Below, piece after piece: positions 1 through 5,803 of a stretch of DNA of 6,784 bases; position 1 is the stretch's first letter; each line of letters begins with the position of its first letter. The notes beneath the pieces are model-generated. The model searched no databases. It was not told the DNA's origin and saw nothing but the letters and a program-made list of their open reading frames with translations. Origin of the DNA: an uncultured Clostridia bacterium (lineage in GTDB: Bacteria > Bacillota_A > Clostridia > Oscillospirales > Oscillospiraceae); assembly GCA_947166955.1 (NCBI GenBank), contig CAMVGI010000071.1, positions 1 through 6,784 of the forward strand, read 5' to 3'. Made by a program: the position numbers and the translations under genes.

Positions 1-157
1 GATACAGTTTCCTGTAGTCCAGTTCCTCAAGCTGTGCGCTTGCCAGCCGGACGGGTGCGTTCTCCGGTAATATTTTTTCGTGATCCAGGGCAAGTACCAC
101 TTGACCGTGACGCTCATACGTCGTATAGTGGTCTTGCGTTTTTGACTGTTTATACAC
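1..157 (-). CDS. IS1182-family-like transposase, 5' end only (runs off the left edge)
   Basis: Reading the minus strand from a GTG at 157..155 gives 52 codons with no stop up to the window edge. Residues about 14-52 contain HGQVVLALD, then ILPENAPVRLASAQLEELDY and RKLY. That is the pattern at the N-terminus of IS1182-type DDE transposases: a short lead, then PEN/PAD-x-x-VR and a LDYRxLY-like end. The catalytic DDE region would lie outside the window, so intactness cannot be judged. The start is chosen because GTG-TAT-AAA is the nearest initiation codon in frame; no strong Shine-Dalgarno is visible, and an in-frame TTG lies upstream. It lies downstream of cytX in the same orientation, separated from it by a hairpin terminator. 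Family assignment is by recalled motif similarity. The terminal inverted repeat was not identified because the other end of the element is absent. Confidence 0.68.
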   Translation of the reverse strand, partial: MYKQSKTQDHYTTYERHGQVVLALDHEKILPENAPVRLASAQLEELDYRKLY

Positions 158-179
158 ACCTACAGCATAACGCAAAAGG

Positions 180-222
180 CGAGGTCAGGAAACCCTTTTG
201 GGCTCCTGATCTCGTCTTTTTT
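180..222. terminator. Bidirectional intrinsic terminator downstream of cytX
   Basis: An inverted repeat pairs 180-190 with 204-214 (11 bp, one G.U on the plus strand, A/C mismatch on the minus strand). An inner CCC/GGG closes a TTTT loop. On the plus strand it is followed by TCTTTTTT (215-222). On the minus strand it is followed by CC then TTTT (complement of 174-177). It therefore can end cytX transcripts before the transposase and also stop plus-strand transcription coming from the left. The rest of the 158-315 intergenic stretch holds a second GC hairpin (224-246) and a GCAGGG/CCCTGC hairpin at about 266-285 without a U-tract. I see no gene there. Confidence 0.75.
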
Positions 223-223
223 C

Positions 224-250
224 AGCGCGCTATTTTGCAACGCGCCCTTT
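224..250. repeat. GC hairpin sharing 14 nt with the right-end terminator
   Basis: GCGCG and CGCGC flank a loop of about 11 nt. The sequence TGCAACGCGCCCTT at 236-249 occurs again, in inverse orientation, at 6732-6745. There it forms one arm of the terminator that closes the plus-strand genes. Here the pairing is shorter and the plus-strand tail is only CCTTTG, so it looks like a weak or decayed copy of the same terminator stem. This reading is inference; the shared 14-mer is directly visible. Confidence 0.45.
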
Positions 251-315
251 GTTGCTCTTATAGGCAGGGGCTCAAAGCCCTGCTGCCTTTAGAATGGCTT
301 TGCAAGTGCAGCCGG

Positions 316-1485
316 TCAATCGCTTTTCCGTGCCGCCGCGTTTGCCAGCAGACACAGCGCCATCGTCAGCGCCATGTCGGGCAGGGTGCTGCCGACGGGG
401 AGATCCACGCGCATCAGCGCCCGGTAAGCGACGAAGCCGAGCGCCCAGATGACGAGGTCGCGAACGTCGAAATCGACGTCCGCTCGGCTGCGGCGGAGCA
501 GGAAGAAGTCCGCGATCTGGATGGCGACCATCGGCGCGAAAACCGAGCCGATCAGGTACAGGAAGTCCGTGATGTCGTCCATCGGGAAGAGGATCGCGCC
601 CAGCGTGCCGACCGCCGCCGTGCCCACGGCGACCCATTTGCCGGAAAGACGCGGGGAGAGGGATTCGCTGGAAATCCCCGCCGACCAGGCGTCCAGAAAC
701 GTGGTTGTCACCGTGGAGAGCACGATGACCAGCAGTCCCGCGGCGCCGAGGCCCGCCCGGAGAATGATCTGCGCAAGATCGCTCTCGCCGGCAAAGATCG
801 CCGCGCCCATGCCGATGACGTACATCCAGCAGCTCACGAGCCCGTAGACGGCGGCGCTGACCGCCGTCGCGGCCGTGGGCTTTTTCGCGCTGCGGGTGTA
901 GTCGCTGATGAGCGGCAGCCACGAAAGCGGCATCGCCACCGACAACTCCACTGCCGCGCCGAAGCTCAGGCTCTCGCCCGCCGCACCCGCCGCGGCGCTG
1001 CCACGGAAGACCACGGTGCTCAACACGAGCGTCAGGCAAAAGAGCGCCGCCATGGCGACGGTGTTGAGCTTGCCGAGGTTCTGGATGCCGACGAGGATCC
1101 ACACCAGGATCAGCGCGCCGATGACCAGGCACCACAGCCAGCGTCCCGCGGCAAGCACGCCCTCCGCCGCCAGCGCGCCGTCGTAGATCATGATGGCGGT
1201 CCAGCCGACGAGTTGCAATACGTTCAGCGCGGCGAAGAGCAGCGCGCCCTTCCGTCCGAAGCTCAGCTTGACCGTCTCCATGGCGCTCTTACCCGTCCGC
1301 GCACCTATAAGCCCCGCGAGGAACAGCAGCGCGCAGCCGACGACGTGCCCGATCAGTACGGCGGCGAGGCCCTTCTGAAATCCGAGGGGCGCAAAGTACG
1401 TGCCCGTCAGGATCTCCGCCAGCGACACGCCCGCGCCGAACCAGATCAGTCCGTTTTCGTATACGGAGGTCTTTTTCTCCGCCAT
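316..1485 (-). CDS. cytX: NCS1-family permease CytX, putative hydroxymethylpyrimidine transporter
   Basis: A 389-residue polytopic inner-membrane protein of the nucleobase:cation symporter-1 family. CytX permeases are predicted from TPP-riboswitch and thi-operon association to import HMP (4-amino-5-hydroxymethyl-2-methylpyrimidine), which ThiD then phosphorylates. Hydrophobic stretches run almost end to end (for example 12-32, 37-62, 80-100, 117-134, 141-160, 212-232, 246-260, 284-300, 308-330 and 343-357), consistent with the family's usual 12 helices. Family-like motifs are PLSWLPLISDYTR at 186-198, TTTFLDAWSAG at 260-270 and FAPMVAIQIADFFLLRR at 316-332. The start is the ATG one base after the thiD stop, with GGAGG in the end of thiD 9 nt upstream; longer in-frame extensions read through thiD in another frame and are not real. 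It is the last gene of the operon, before the terminator at 180-222. HMP as substrate is inferred from family and context. Confidence 0.9.
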   Translation of the reverse strand: MAEKKTSVYENGLIWFGAGVSLAEILTGTYFAPLGFQKGLAAVLIGHVVGCALLFLAGLIGARTGKSAMETVKLSFGRKGALLFAALNVLQLVGWTAIMIYDGALAAEGVLAAGRWLWCLVIGALILVWILVGIQNLGKLNTVAMAALFCLTLVLSTVVFRGSAAAGAAGESLSFGAAVELSVAMPLSWLPLISDYTRSAKKPTAATAVSAAVYGLVSCWMYVIGMGAAIFAGESDLAQIILRAGLGAAGLLVIVLSTVTTTFLDAWSAGISSESLSPRLSGKWVAVGTAAVGTLGAILFPMDDITDFLYLIGSVFAPMVAIQIADFFLLRRSRADVDFDVRDLVIWALGFVAYRALMRVDLPVGSTLPDMALTMALCLLANAAARKSD

Positions 1486-1486
1486 G

Positions 1487-2293
1487 TCAGACCGCCTCCT
1501 CCGCAAAGCGCCCCGTGAGCGCGAAGTTGTGCGCCATGGGGCCGCTGCCCGCGCCGAGGTCGAGCATCGCGCCCAGCGCGCCGGAGATGTACTCCTTCGC
1601 GCGCTCCACCGCCTGTTCCATCGTAAAGCCCTTGGCGAGGTTTGCCGCGATGGCGGAGGAGAGCGTGCAGCCGGTGCCGTGGGTGTTGGGGTTGTCGATG
1701 CGTTTGCCGTAGAACCAGCGCAGCGCGCCGTCCGAGTACAGCAGATCGTTCGCATCGTTGATGGCGTGCCCGCCCTTTAGAAGCACCGCGCAGCCGAACC
1801 GCCCCCCGATCTCGCGCGCCGCGCGCTCCATATCCGCCGCATCCGCGATCTTCCCGCCCCAGAGGACCTCCGCCTCCGGAACGTTCGGCGTCAAAACCGC
1901 GGCGAGCGGGAACAGCGTGCGCATAAGCGTTTCCACCGCGTCCTCCGCGATCAGGCGCGCGCCGCTGGTGGCGACCATCACCGGATCCACGACGATATGC
2001 TCCGCGCGGTAAAACCTCAGGCGCTCCGCGATCGCCTCGGCCAGCGCCGCGGAGGCGACCATGCCGATCTTCACCGCGTCGGGCCGCAGATCTGTGAACA
2101 CACTGTCGAGCTGCTGCGCAAGGAACGCGGGCGGGACCTCGAAAATGCTCTGGACGCCGACGGTGTTCTGCGCCGTCAGCGCCGTAACGGCGCTCATGGC
2201 AAACACGCCGTTCATGGTCATCGTCTTGATATCCGCCTGGATCCCGGCGCCTCCGCCGGAATCACTCCCGGCGATCGTCAATACCTTTTTCAT
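1487..2293 (-). CDS. thiD: Hydroxymethylpyrimidine/phosphomethylpyrimidine kinase ThiD
   Basis: A 268-residue ribokinase-fold kinase that phosphorylates HMP to HMP-P and then HMP-PP, the pyrimidine substrate of ThiE. Motifs are typical: [19 protein letters not shown] at 6-24, VKIGMV at 75-79, [11 protein letters not shown] at 101-111, TPNVPEAE at 135-142, LLKGGHA at 171-177, and the anion-hole motif HGTGC at 205-209 with Cys209. Length matches the family. The start is MKKVLTIAG, preceded by AAGGAGG with a 7-nt spacer. The 53-codon in-frame upstream extension lacks a ribosome site and does not resemble ThiD, so it is rejected. It is separated from the HAD gene upstream by 85 nt and abuts cytX downstream (1 nt), so permease and kinase for the same substrate are tightly coupled. 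Confidence 0.96.
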   Translation of the reverse strand: MKKVLTIAGSDSGGGAGIQADIKTMTMNGVFAMSAVTALTAQNTVGVQSIFEVPPAFLAQQLDSVFTDLRPDAVKIGMVASAALAEAIAERLRFYRAEHIVVDPVMVATSGARLIAEDAVETLMRTLFPLAAVLTPNVPEAEVLWGGKIADAADMERAAREIGGRFGCAVLLKGGHAINDANDLLYSDGALRWFYGKRIDNPNTHGTGCTLSSAIAANLAKGFTMEQAVERAKEYISGALGAMLDLGAGSGPMAHNFALTGRFAEEAV

Positions 2294-2378
2294 GCTGTTT
2301 CCTCCTTGAGCATTTTTTCGTATTGCGTTTTCTAAAGCGACGGGGAGTGGTGCCCCCGGCCCGCCGCTGTTCATCGGT
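2294..2378 (-). other. 85-nt intergenic gap with a GC hairpin, upstream of thiD
   Basis: This is the only sizeable gap between genes downstream of the riboswitch. On the minus strand it starts with a GC-rich segment that can fold as CGGGG/CCCCG (2341-2345 with 2354-2358, possibly extended by GCG/CGC on the outside). It then turns A-rich (AAAAAATGCTC) before the thiD Shine-Dalgarno. There is no U-tract after the hairpin, so it does not read as a terminator, and I see no convincing -35/-10 pair. It could mark an mRNA processing or stability boundary between thiN-HAD and thiD-cytX; that is speculation. Confidence 0.35.
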
Positions 2379-3038
2379 TTACCGATCGGCCGCCGCGAGG
2401 ATCGCGGAGCAGTCGGAAAAGTCCCGCAGATAGAATTCGGACTCAGCCGCAAGCGCTTTCTGTTGCTTCGGGCTGCCTACGTCGCACACGCCCACGGTGC
2501 GGAAGCCCGCTCGCTTCGCCGTCAGCAGCGCATGGAGCGCGTCCTCGAACACCAGCGTTTCACCCGGCGCGCTGCCGATGCGCTCCGCCGCGAGCAGGTA
2601 GACGGCGGGCTCCTGCTTGCCCGCGCCCGCCTCGTCCGTGGTAACAAGCGAGCGGAAACGGCCCAGCACGCCGTGGCGTTTGAGCGCCGCTTCGACAAGC
2701 CGCTTGTCCGTGACGCTCGCGACCGCCATCGGCACGCCGCGCGCAGCCAGCGCGTCCAGCAGCTCGCGGACGCCGGGCTTGAGCGGGACCTCGCGGAGAT
2801 AGAATCCCTCCATCACCGCGTTGACGCCGTCCATCAGCTCCCGCGGCGTCTGGCACAGGTCATATTCCGCGATCATGTAGTCCGCAGCCTGCGGCAGCGT
2901 CATGGAGAAGATCGTCTCCGCCAGATCGGGCCTCGCCTCTTTGCCGACGCTTTTGAGCCAGTCAGCCGGAGCCTTGTCCCACCACAGACTCGAATCCAGC
3001 AGCGTGCCGTCCAGATCGAAGACCGCGCCGCGGATCAT
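2379..3038 (-). CDS. HAD-superfamily phosphatase, candidate thiamine-monophosphate phosphatase
   Basis: A 219-residue HAD subfamily IA hydrolase with all four motifs. Motif I is DLDGT at 8-12 (nucleophile Asp8, general acid/base Asp10). Motif II is ASVTD at 107-111 (Ser108). Motif III is Lys141 in GAGKQEP. Motif IV is VFEDALHA at 163-170 (Glu165/Asp166). The alpha-helical cap between motifs I and II (about 16-90) makes this type IA (C1 cap). The start ATG overlaps the thiE stop (ATGA, 4 nt) and has AAAGGAG 8 nt upstream inside thiE. Its position between thiE, which makes TMP, and the operon's ThiN, which needs free thiamine, suggests it hydrolyses TMP to thiamine. HAD proteins in thi clusters have been shown to have this activity (Hasnain et al. 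2016, recalled from memory). Alternatives are housecleaning of other sugar or pyrimidine phosphates. HAD fold is near certain; substrate is inferred. Confidence 0.9.
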   Translation of the reverse strand: MIRGAVFDLDGTLLDSSLWWDKAPADWLKSVGKEARPDLAETIFSMTLPQAADYMIAEYDLCQTPRELMDGVNAVMEGFYLREVPLKPGVRELLDALAARGVPMAVASVTDKRLVEAALKRHGVLGRFRSLVTTDEAGAGKQEPAVYLLAAERIGSAPGETLVFEDALHALLTAKRAGFRTVGVCDVGSPKQQKALAAESEFYLRDFSDCSAILAAADR

Positions 3039-3676
3039 ACGCCCAGCTCCTTTTGTACCGCCGCGCGCAAAGCCCTTGCGGCGTCCTCGGCGTCCGGTGC
3101 GGCAAAGATCGCGCTGACGACCGCCACGCCGTCGATGCCGCTCCCGGCGAGCGCACCCAGATTGCCGAGACTCACGCCGCCGATCGCCACGACGGGGATC
3201 GAGACCGCGGCACAGATCTCTTTGAGCGTCTCATGGCTCAATGCCCCGGCGTCCTTCTTCGTGCCGGTGGGAAACACCGCGCCCACGCCGAGATAGTCCG
3301 CGCCGTCGCGCTCCGCGCGCAGCGCCTCCTCCACTGTGTGCGCCGAAACGCCCAGCAGCAGATCGGGGCCGATGCGCCGCCGCGTTTCCGCCGCGTCCGC
3401 GTCGTCCTGCCCGATGTGCACGCCGTCCGCGCCGCACTCGAGCGCAAGCGTCACGTCGTCGTTGATGATGAGCGGTACGCCGAAACGGGCGCAGACGGGC
3501 TTCAGCTCCTGCGCCTCGCGCAGGAACGCAGCGCGATCAAGCTCCTTCTCCCGCAGCTGCACGCAGGTCGCGCCGCCGCGCAGCGCCGCTTCGACCTGCC
3601 CGCGCAGCGTTCTGCCGTTCAGCCACGCCCGGTCGGTCACGGCATAGAGCGCCATCCACTTTCTATCGCATTTCAT
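3035..3676 (-). CDS. thiE: Thiamine-phosphate synthase ThiE
   Basis: A 213-residue TIM-barrel enzyme that condenses HMP-PP with HET-P to thiamine monophosphate, releasing pyrophosphate. Diagnostic motifs in order: YAVTDR at 11-16, QLREKE at 40-45 (diphosphate binding), INDDVTLA at 71-78 (Mg2+ binding), GVHIGQDD at 85-92, GVSAHT at 109-114, GVGAVFPTGTKKDA at 130-143, AIGGV at 164-168 and GVAVVSAI at 183-190. Length is normal for a standalone ThiE. The start at 3676 has AGGAGG 9 nt upstream within the end of thiM. A second ATG at codon 8 (3655) would match the conserved region more tightly but has only a poor ribosome site. The gene overlaps thiM by 14 nt and the HAD gene by 4 nt, indicating translational coupling. 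Confidence 0.96.
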   Translation of the reverse strand: MKCDRKWMALYAVTDRAWLNGRTLRGQVEAALRGGATCVQLREKELDRAAFLREAQELKPVCARFGVPLIINDDVTLALECGADGVHIGQDDADAAETRRRIGPDLLLGVSAHTVEEALRAERDGADYLGVGAVFPTGTKKDAGALSHETLKEICAAVSIPVVAIGGVSLGNLGALAGSGIDGVAVVSAIFAAPDAEDAARALRAAVQKELGV

Positions 3677-4490
3677 ATCGAGCGCCCTCCTCCAACTGTT
3701 GAGCGGTCAGGTTGTACACCGCGTCGATGAGATAGCTGCGGTAAGCGGCGCTGCCGTCTGGCCCGCTCATGCGCCCGAAGGCCAGCTCGCCGCACACGCC
3801 CATGGCGATCACCGCCGCGCACGCCGCATCGAACGCGCACTCCGGGTTGGCGGCGAGATAGGCTGCGGTCATGGTGGAGAGCATACAACCCGTGCCGGTC
3901 ACGCGGCTCATCAGCGCGTGGCCGTTGCGAACGACGCACGCGCGCGTTCCGTCCGTAAGCACGTCCGTCGCGCCGGTGACGGCGACCACGGTGTCGGTCT
4001 TCTTTGCGAACGCCCCGGCGAGGGCGAGCACGTCGTCCGGCCCCGCCGCGCCGGATCCGTCGGCGGTGTCCGCATCCACGCCCCGCGTGCCGTGGGCGCC
4101 CTGCGCGAGCGCCCGGAGCTCAGAGACGTTGCAGCGGATCGCGGTGAAGCGCACCTCGCGGAGCAGCTTCTCCGCTGTCTCCGTGCGGAGCTTCGATGCG
4201 CCCGCGCCCACTGGGTCGAGCAGCACGGGCCGCCCCAGCGCGTTCGCGCGCCTGCCCGCAAGGAGCATGGACGGGACGGTGTGCCGGTTCAGTGTGCCGA
4301 TGTTGATTGTCAGCCCATCGGCAATCGACGTGATCTCTTCCACCTCGTCCGGATCATCGGACATGACGGGCGAGGCACCGCAGGCGAGCAGGACGTTGGC
4401 GCAGTCGTTCACCGTGACATAGTTGGTGATGCAGTGGACGAGCGGCGAGCGGCCGCGCAGGTTGGCGAGAATGGATGCAAAGTCGATCAT
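3663..4490 (-). CDS. thiM: Hydroxyethylthiazole kinase ThiM
   Basis: A 275-residue salvage kinase converting 4-methyl-5-(2-hydroxyethyl)thiazole (HET) to HET-P for ThiE. Recognised by VHCITNYVT at 18-26, GASPVMSDDPDEVEE at 38-52, LDPVGAGAS at 91-99, VTGATD at 171-176 and the anion-hole/catalytic VTGTGC at 197-202 (Cys202). The segment usually written GN-x-SE reads RCNVSE at 119-124, so a Cys stands where Gly is common; Asn121 and Glu124 are retained. The start ATG shares four bases with the thiN stop (ATGA). AAGGAGG lies about 10 nt upstream inside thiN. The gene overlaps thiE downstream by 14 nt. Its presence, with no thiG/thiS/thiH here, points to use of external or recycled thiazole. Confidence 0.96.
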   Translation of the reverse strand: MIDFASILANLRGRSPLVHCITNYVTVNDCANVLLACGASPVMSDDPDEVEEITSIADGLTINIGTLNRHTVPSMLLAGRRANALGRPVLLDPVGAGASKLRTETAEKLLREVRFTAIRCNVSELRALAQGAHGTRGVDADTADGSGAAGPDDVLALAGAFAKKTDTVVAVTGATDVLTDGTRACVVRNGHALMSRVTGTGCMLSTMTAAYLAANPECAFDAACAAVIAMGVCGELAFGRMSGPDGSAAYRSYLIDAVYNLTAQQLEEGARYEMR

Positions 4491-5122
4491 ACGTGTTCTC
4501 CCTCCTTCAAGCGGGACATAAGCGTCAGCAAAATGCCGCTGCGGACGGAGATCTCCGCCTCGTCCGCCGTCCAGGCGTTGCTGACGCCAAGCGGGAAGGC
4601 GTTTGTCAGCGCCGCGTTTTCACATTCATATTTCGTGCCGCGGATCGTCACGCCCTCGCACGCATCGCTGAGCGCAAACACCGACAGCGACCAGCCCTCG
4701 CGCCGGGGGATGCGCGCACTCCCCGCGGCAAAGGCCAGCGCCTCCGTGTCCGTACCCAGCAGCCGCGTCCGCGCGCCGTGCGCGGTGAGCCAGGCGGCTG
4801 TCTGAAGATTCGCCAGTGTGTGGTCCAGCCTGCCGCCGAAGGCACAGCAGATCACGACGTCCGTAAAGCCGCGCGCGATCGCCTCCCGCGCGGCGAGCAT
4901 GGTGTCCGTGTCGTCCTTGCGGCTGGGAAAACGTTTGACGGGAACGCCTCTGTGCGGCTGCGGCGCGGAATCGAAGTCCCCGACGACCAGATCCGGCGTC
5001 AGGCCCAGACGTTCGGCATAGGTCCAGCCGCGGTCGCAGGCGATGACGACCGCCGCGCCGCGCAAGTCTTCCGGCAGTGGGCAGAATTCCCCGCCGGAGA
5101 CGATCAGGCATATCCCTTCCAT
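4487..5122 (-). CDS. thiN: Thiamine pyrophosphokinase ThiN
   Basis: A 211-residue cytosolic enzyme transferring pyrophosphate from ATP to free thiamine to give TPP. Motifs: ACDRG at 28-32, PDLVVGDFDS at 43-52, KDDTDTMLA at 69-77 and GGRLDHTLANL at 96-106, the nucleotide/thiamine-binding signature of the TPK N-domain. The C-terminal B1-binding domain has SLSVFAL at 145-151 and FPLGVSNAW at 176-184. The start at 5122 is chosen because GGAGG (5132..5128) lies 5 nt upstream. An ATG four codons earlier overlaps that site, and a TTG at 5152 sits in the loop of the riboswitch hairpin; both are disfavoured. ThiN acts on thiamine rather than TMP, unlike ThiL, so the pathway in this operon needs a phosphatase. 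First gene after the TPP riboswitch; overlaps thiM by 4 nt. Confidence 0.95.
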   Translation of the reverse strand: MEGICLIVSGGEFCPLPEDLRGAAVVIACDRGWTYAERLGLTPDLVVGDFDSAPQPHRGVPVKRFPSRKDDTDTMLAAREAIARGFTDVVICCAFGGRLDHTLANLQTAAWLTAHGARTRLLGTDTEALAFAAGSARIPRREGWSLSVFALSDACEGVTIRGTKYECENAALTNAFPLGVSNAWTADEAEISVRSGILLTLMSRLKEGEHV

Positions 5123-5127
5123 CGTTT

Positions 5128-5132
5128 CCTCC
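5128..5132 (-). promoter_or_regulatory. Shine-Dalgarno of thiN (fixes the start)
   Basis: GGAGG on the minus strand, 5 nt before the ATG at 5122. The CTCC at the 3' arm of the hairpin just upstream (5144-5140 region) is complementary to it (CTCC, 7-nt loop, GGAG). The ribosome site could therefore be masked whenever the large hairpin is not formed, or freed when it is. The masking is inference. Confidence 0.7.
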
Positions 5133-5136
5133 ATGC

Positions 5137-5166
5137 AAAGGAGCCGCCCCAAAACGGGACGGCTCC
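5137..5166 (-). terminator. Riboswitch expression-platform hairpin (probable terminator)
   Basis: On the minus strand GGAGCCG-T-CCC (5166..5156) pairs with GGG-G-CGGCTCC (5150..5140). This gives 11 bp with one G.U and a GTTTT loop. It is followed by only TTT then GCATGG. It lies 14 nt downstream of the end of the TPP aptamer and just before the thiN ribosome site, where an expression platform is expected. The stem is strong but the U-tract is short, so termination may be weak or the hairpin may act on translation instead. Confidence 0.65.
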
Positions 5167-5180
5167 AAAATAAGACCGTG

Positions 5181-5270
5181 ATCTCCTCCCTACGCCGGCA
5201 TTATCCGGATCAGGTGAAGGGTCGAAGCGCCGCTTCCTCTCAGCCTGCCATGCAAGCTCCCCCGTACGAT
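5181..5270 (-). promoter_or_regulatory. TPP (thi-box) riboswitch aptamer
   Basis: On the minus strand all hallmark parts are present. A 5' GGGGGAGC run is followed by a 7-bp P2 helix AGCTTGC/GCAGGCT with an ATG loop. The CTGAGAGG pyrimidine-sensing segment comes next, then a P3 hairpin GAAGC/GCTTC. The conserved ACCTGATC-CGG-ATAATG-CCG-GCGTAGGGA pyrophosphate-sensing arm ends at about 5183. TPP binding would be expected to repress the downstream genes thiN-thiM-thiE-HAD-thiD-cytX. Its 5' edge lies only about 20 nt after the thiW stop, leaving no room for a separate promoter in the intergenic space. It therefore works within the thiW transcript unless a promoter lies inside thiW. Confidence 0.97.
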
Positions 5271-5287
5271 GATTCGATTGTCCGCTC

Positions 5288-5803
5288 TTAGCTCAGCGAT
5301 GAGCGCGCCCGGTTCATGGCGCCCGTCTTCTCCAACGCCGCCAGCAGCAGTCCTGCCAGCGCCGCGCCGCCCGCCGTGGAGATCAGGAACGGAACGATAT
5401 AGGCATAGAACGCCAAATCGCCCGCGTTTTTCCCCATGAAGGCGATTGCGATGGGGTACGCCAGCAGCCCGCCCAGAACACCGGTGCCGAAGACTTCGGC
5501 CAGCAGCGTCAGCGGCAGATTGCCGCTTTTCCTGTAGGCGACACCGCACAGCAGCGCGCCGCACATACTGCCTGGAAAGGCAAGCAGACTGCCCAGACCC
5601 AGCAGGTTGCGCAGCAGGCTCGCCAGGAACGCCGAGGCGACGCCGTACCACGGGCCGAGCAGTACGGCACACAGGATGTTGACCATGTGCTGCACCGGCG
5701 AGCAGCGGCTCCCGAAGACCGGGAAGGAGAGCAGGCTCCCCGCGACTGCGACCGAGGTCAGTACCGCGGCGAGTGCCAGCTTTTTGGTGGATGTGTTTTT
5801 CAT
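5288..5803 (-). CDS. thiW: ECF transporter S-component ThiW
   Basis: A 171-residue hydrophobic substrate-binding membrane subunit of an energy-coupling-factor transporter. ThiW is predicted in the literature to bring in the thiazole precursor HET, which ThiM phosphorylates. Diagnostic stretches are SFPVFGSRCSPVQHMVN at 26-42, LLGPWYGVASAFLASLLRN at 48-66 and LGSLLAFPGSMCGAL at 70-84. About five to six membrane segments are visible (8-28, 38-60, 73-90, 98-122, 131-156). The start is MKNTSTKK, with AAAGGAG (5820..5814) and a 10-nt spacer. The open frame extends 78 codons further upstream, but that part is G/P/R-rich leader RNA sequence with no ThiW similarity. No EcfA/A'/T genes are nearby, as expected for group II ECF systems that share one energising module. 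First gene of the operon, upstream of the riboswitch. Confidence 0.93.
   Translation of the reverse strand: MKNTSTKKLALAAVLTSVAVAGSLLSFPVFGSRCSPVQHMVNILCAVLLGPWYGVASAFLASLLRNLLGLGSLLAFPGSMCGALLCGVAYRKSGNLPLTLLAEVFGTGVLGGLLAYPIAIAFMGKNAGDLAFYAYIVPFLISTAGGAALAGLLLAALEKTGAMNRARSSLS

Noticed and set aside
34..1518. 494-codon plus-strand open frame opposite cytX
   Set aside because: An Arg/Ala/Asp/Gln-rich antisense shadow of a GC-rich gene with no recognisable motif. The CytX reading has clear family motifs and an operon context.
1486..1755. Longer cytX (90 extra codons)
   Set aside because: The extension is the thiD sequence in another frame, Arg/Ser/Thr-rich and low in complexity. The MAEKK start has a ribosome site and abuts thiD.
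2337..2364. Terminator between the HAD gene and thiD
   Set aside because: The GC hairpin has no following U-tract on either strand, and thiD-cytX have no clear promoter of their own.
2294..2452. Longer thiD (53 extra codons)
   Set aside because: It reads through the end of the HAD gene and the intergenic gap. The canonical MKKVLTIAG start has AAGGAGG 7 nt upstream.
5123..5152. thiN starting at TTG 5152 or ATG 5134
   Set aside because: TTG lies in the loop of the riboswitch hairpin and ATG 5134 overlaps the Shine-Dalgarno. ATG 5122 has ideal spacing.
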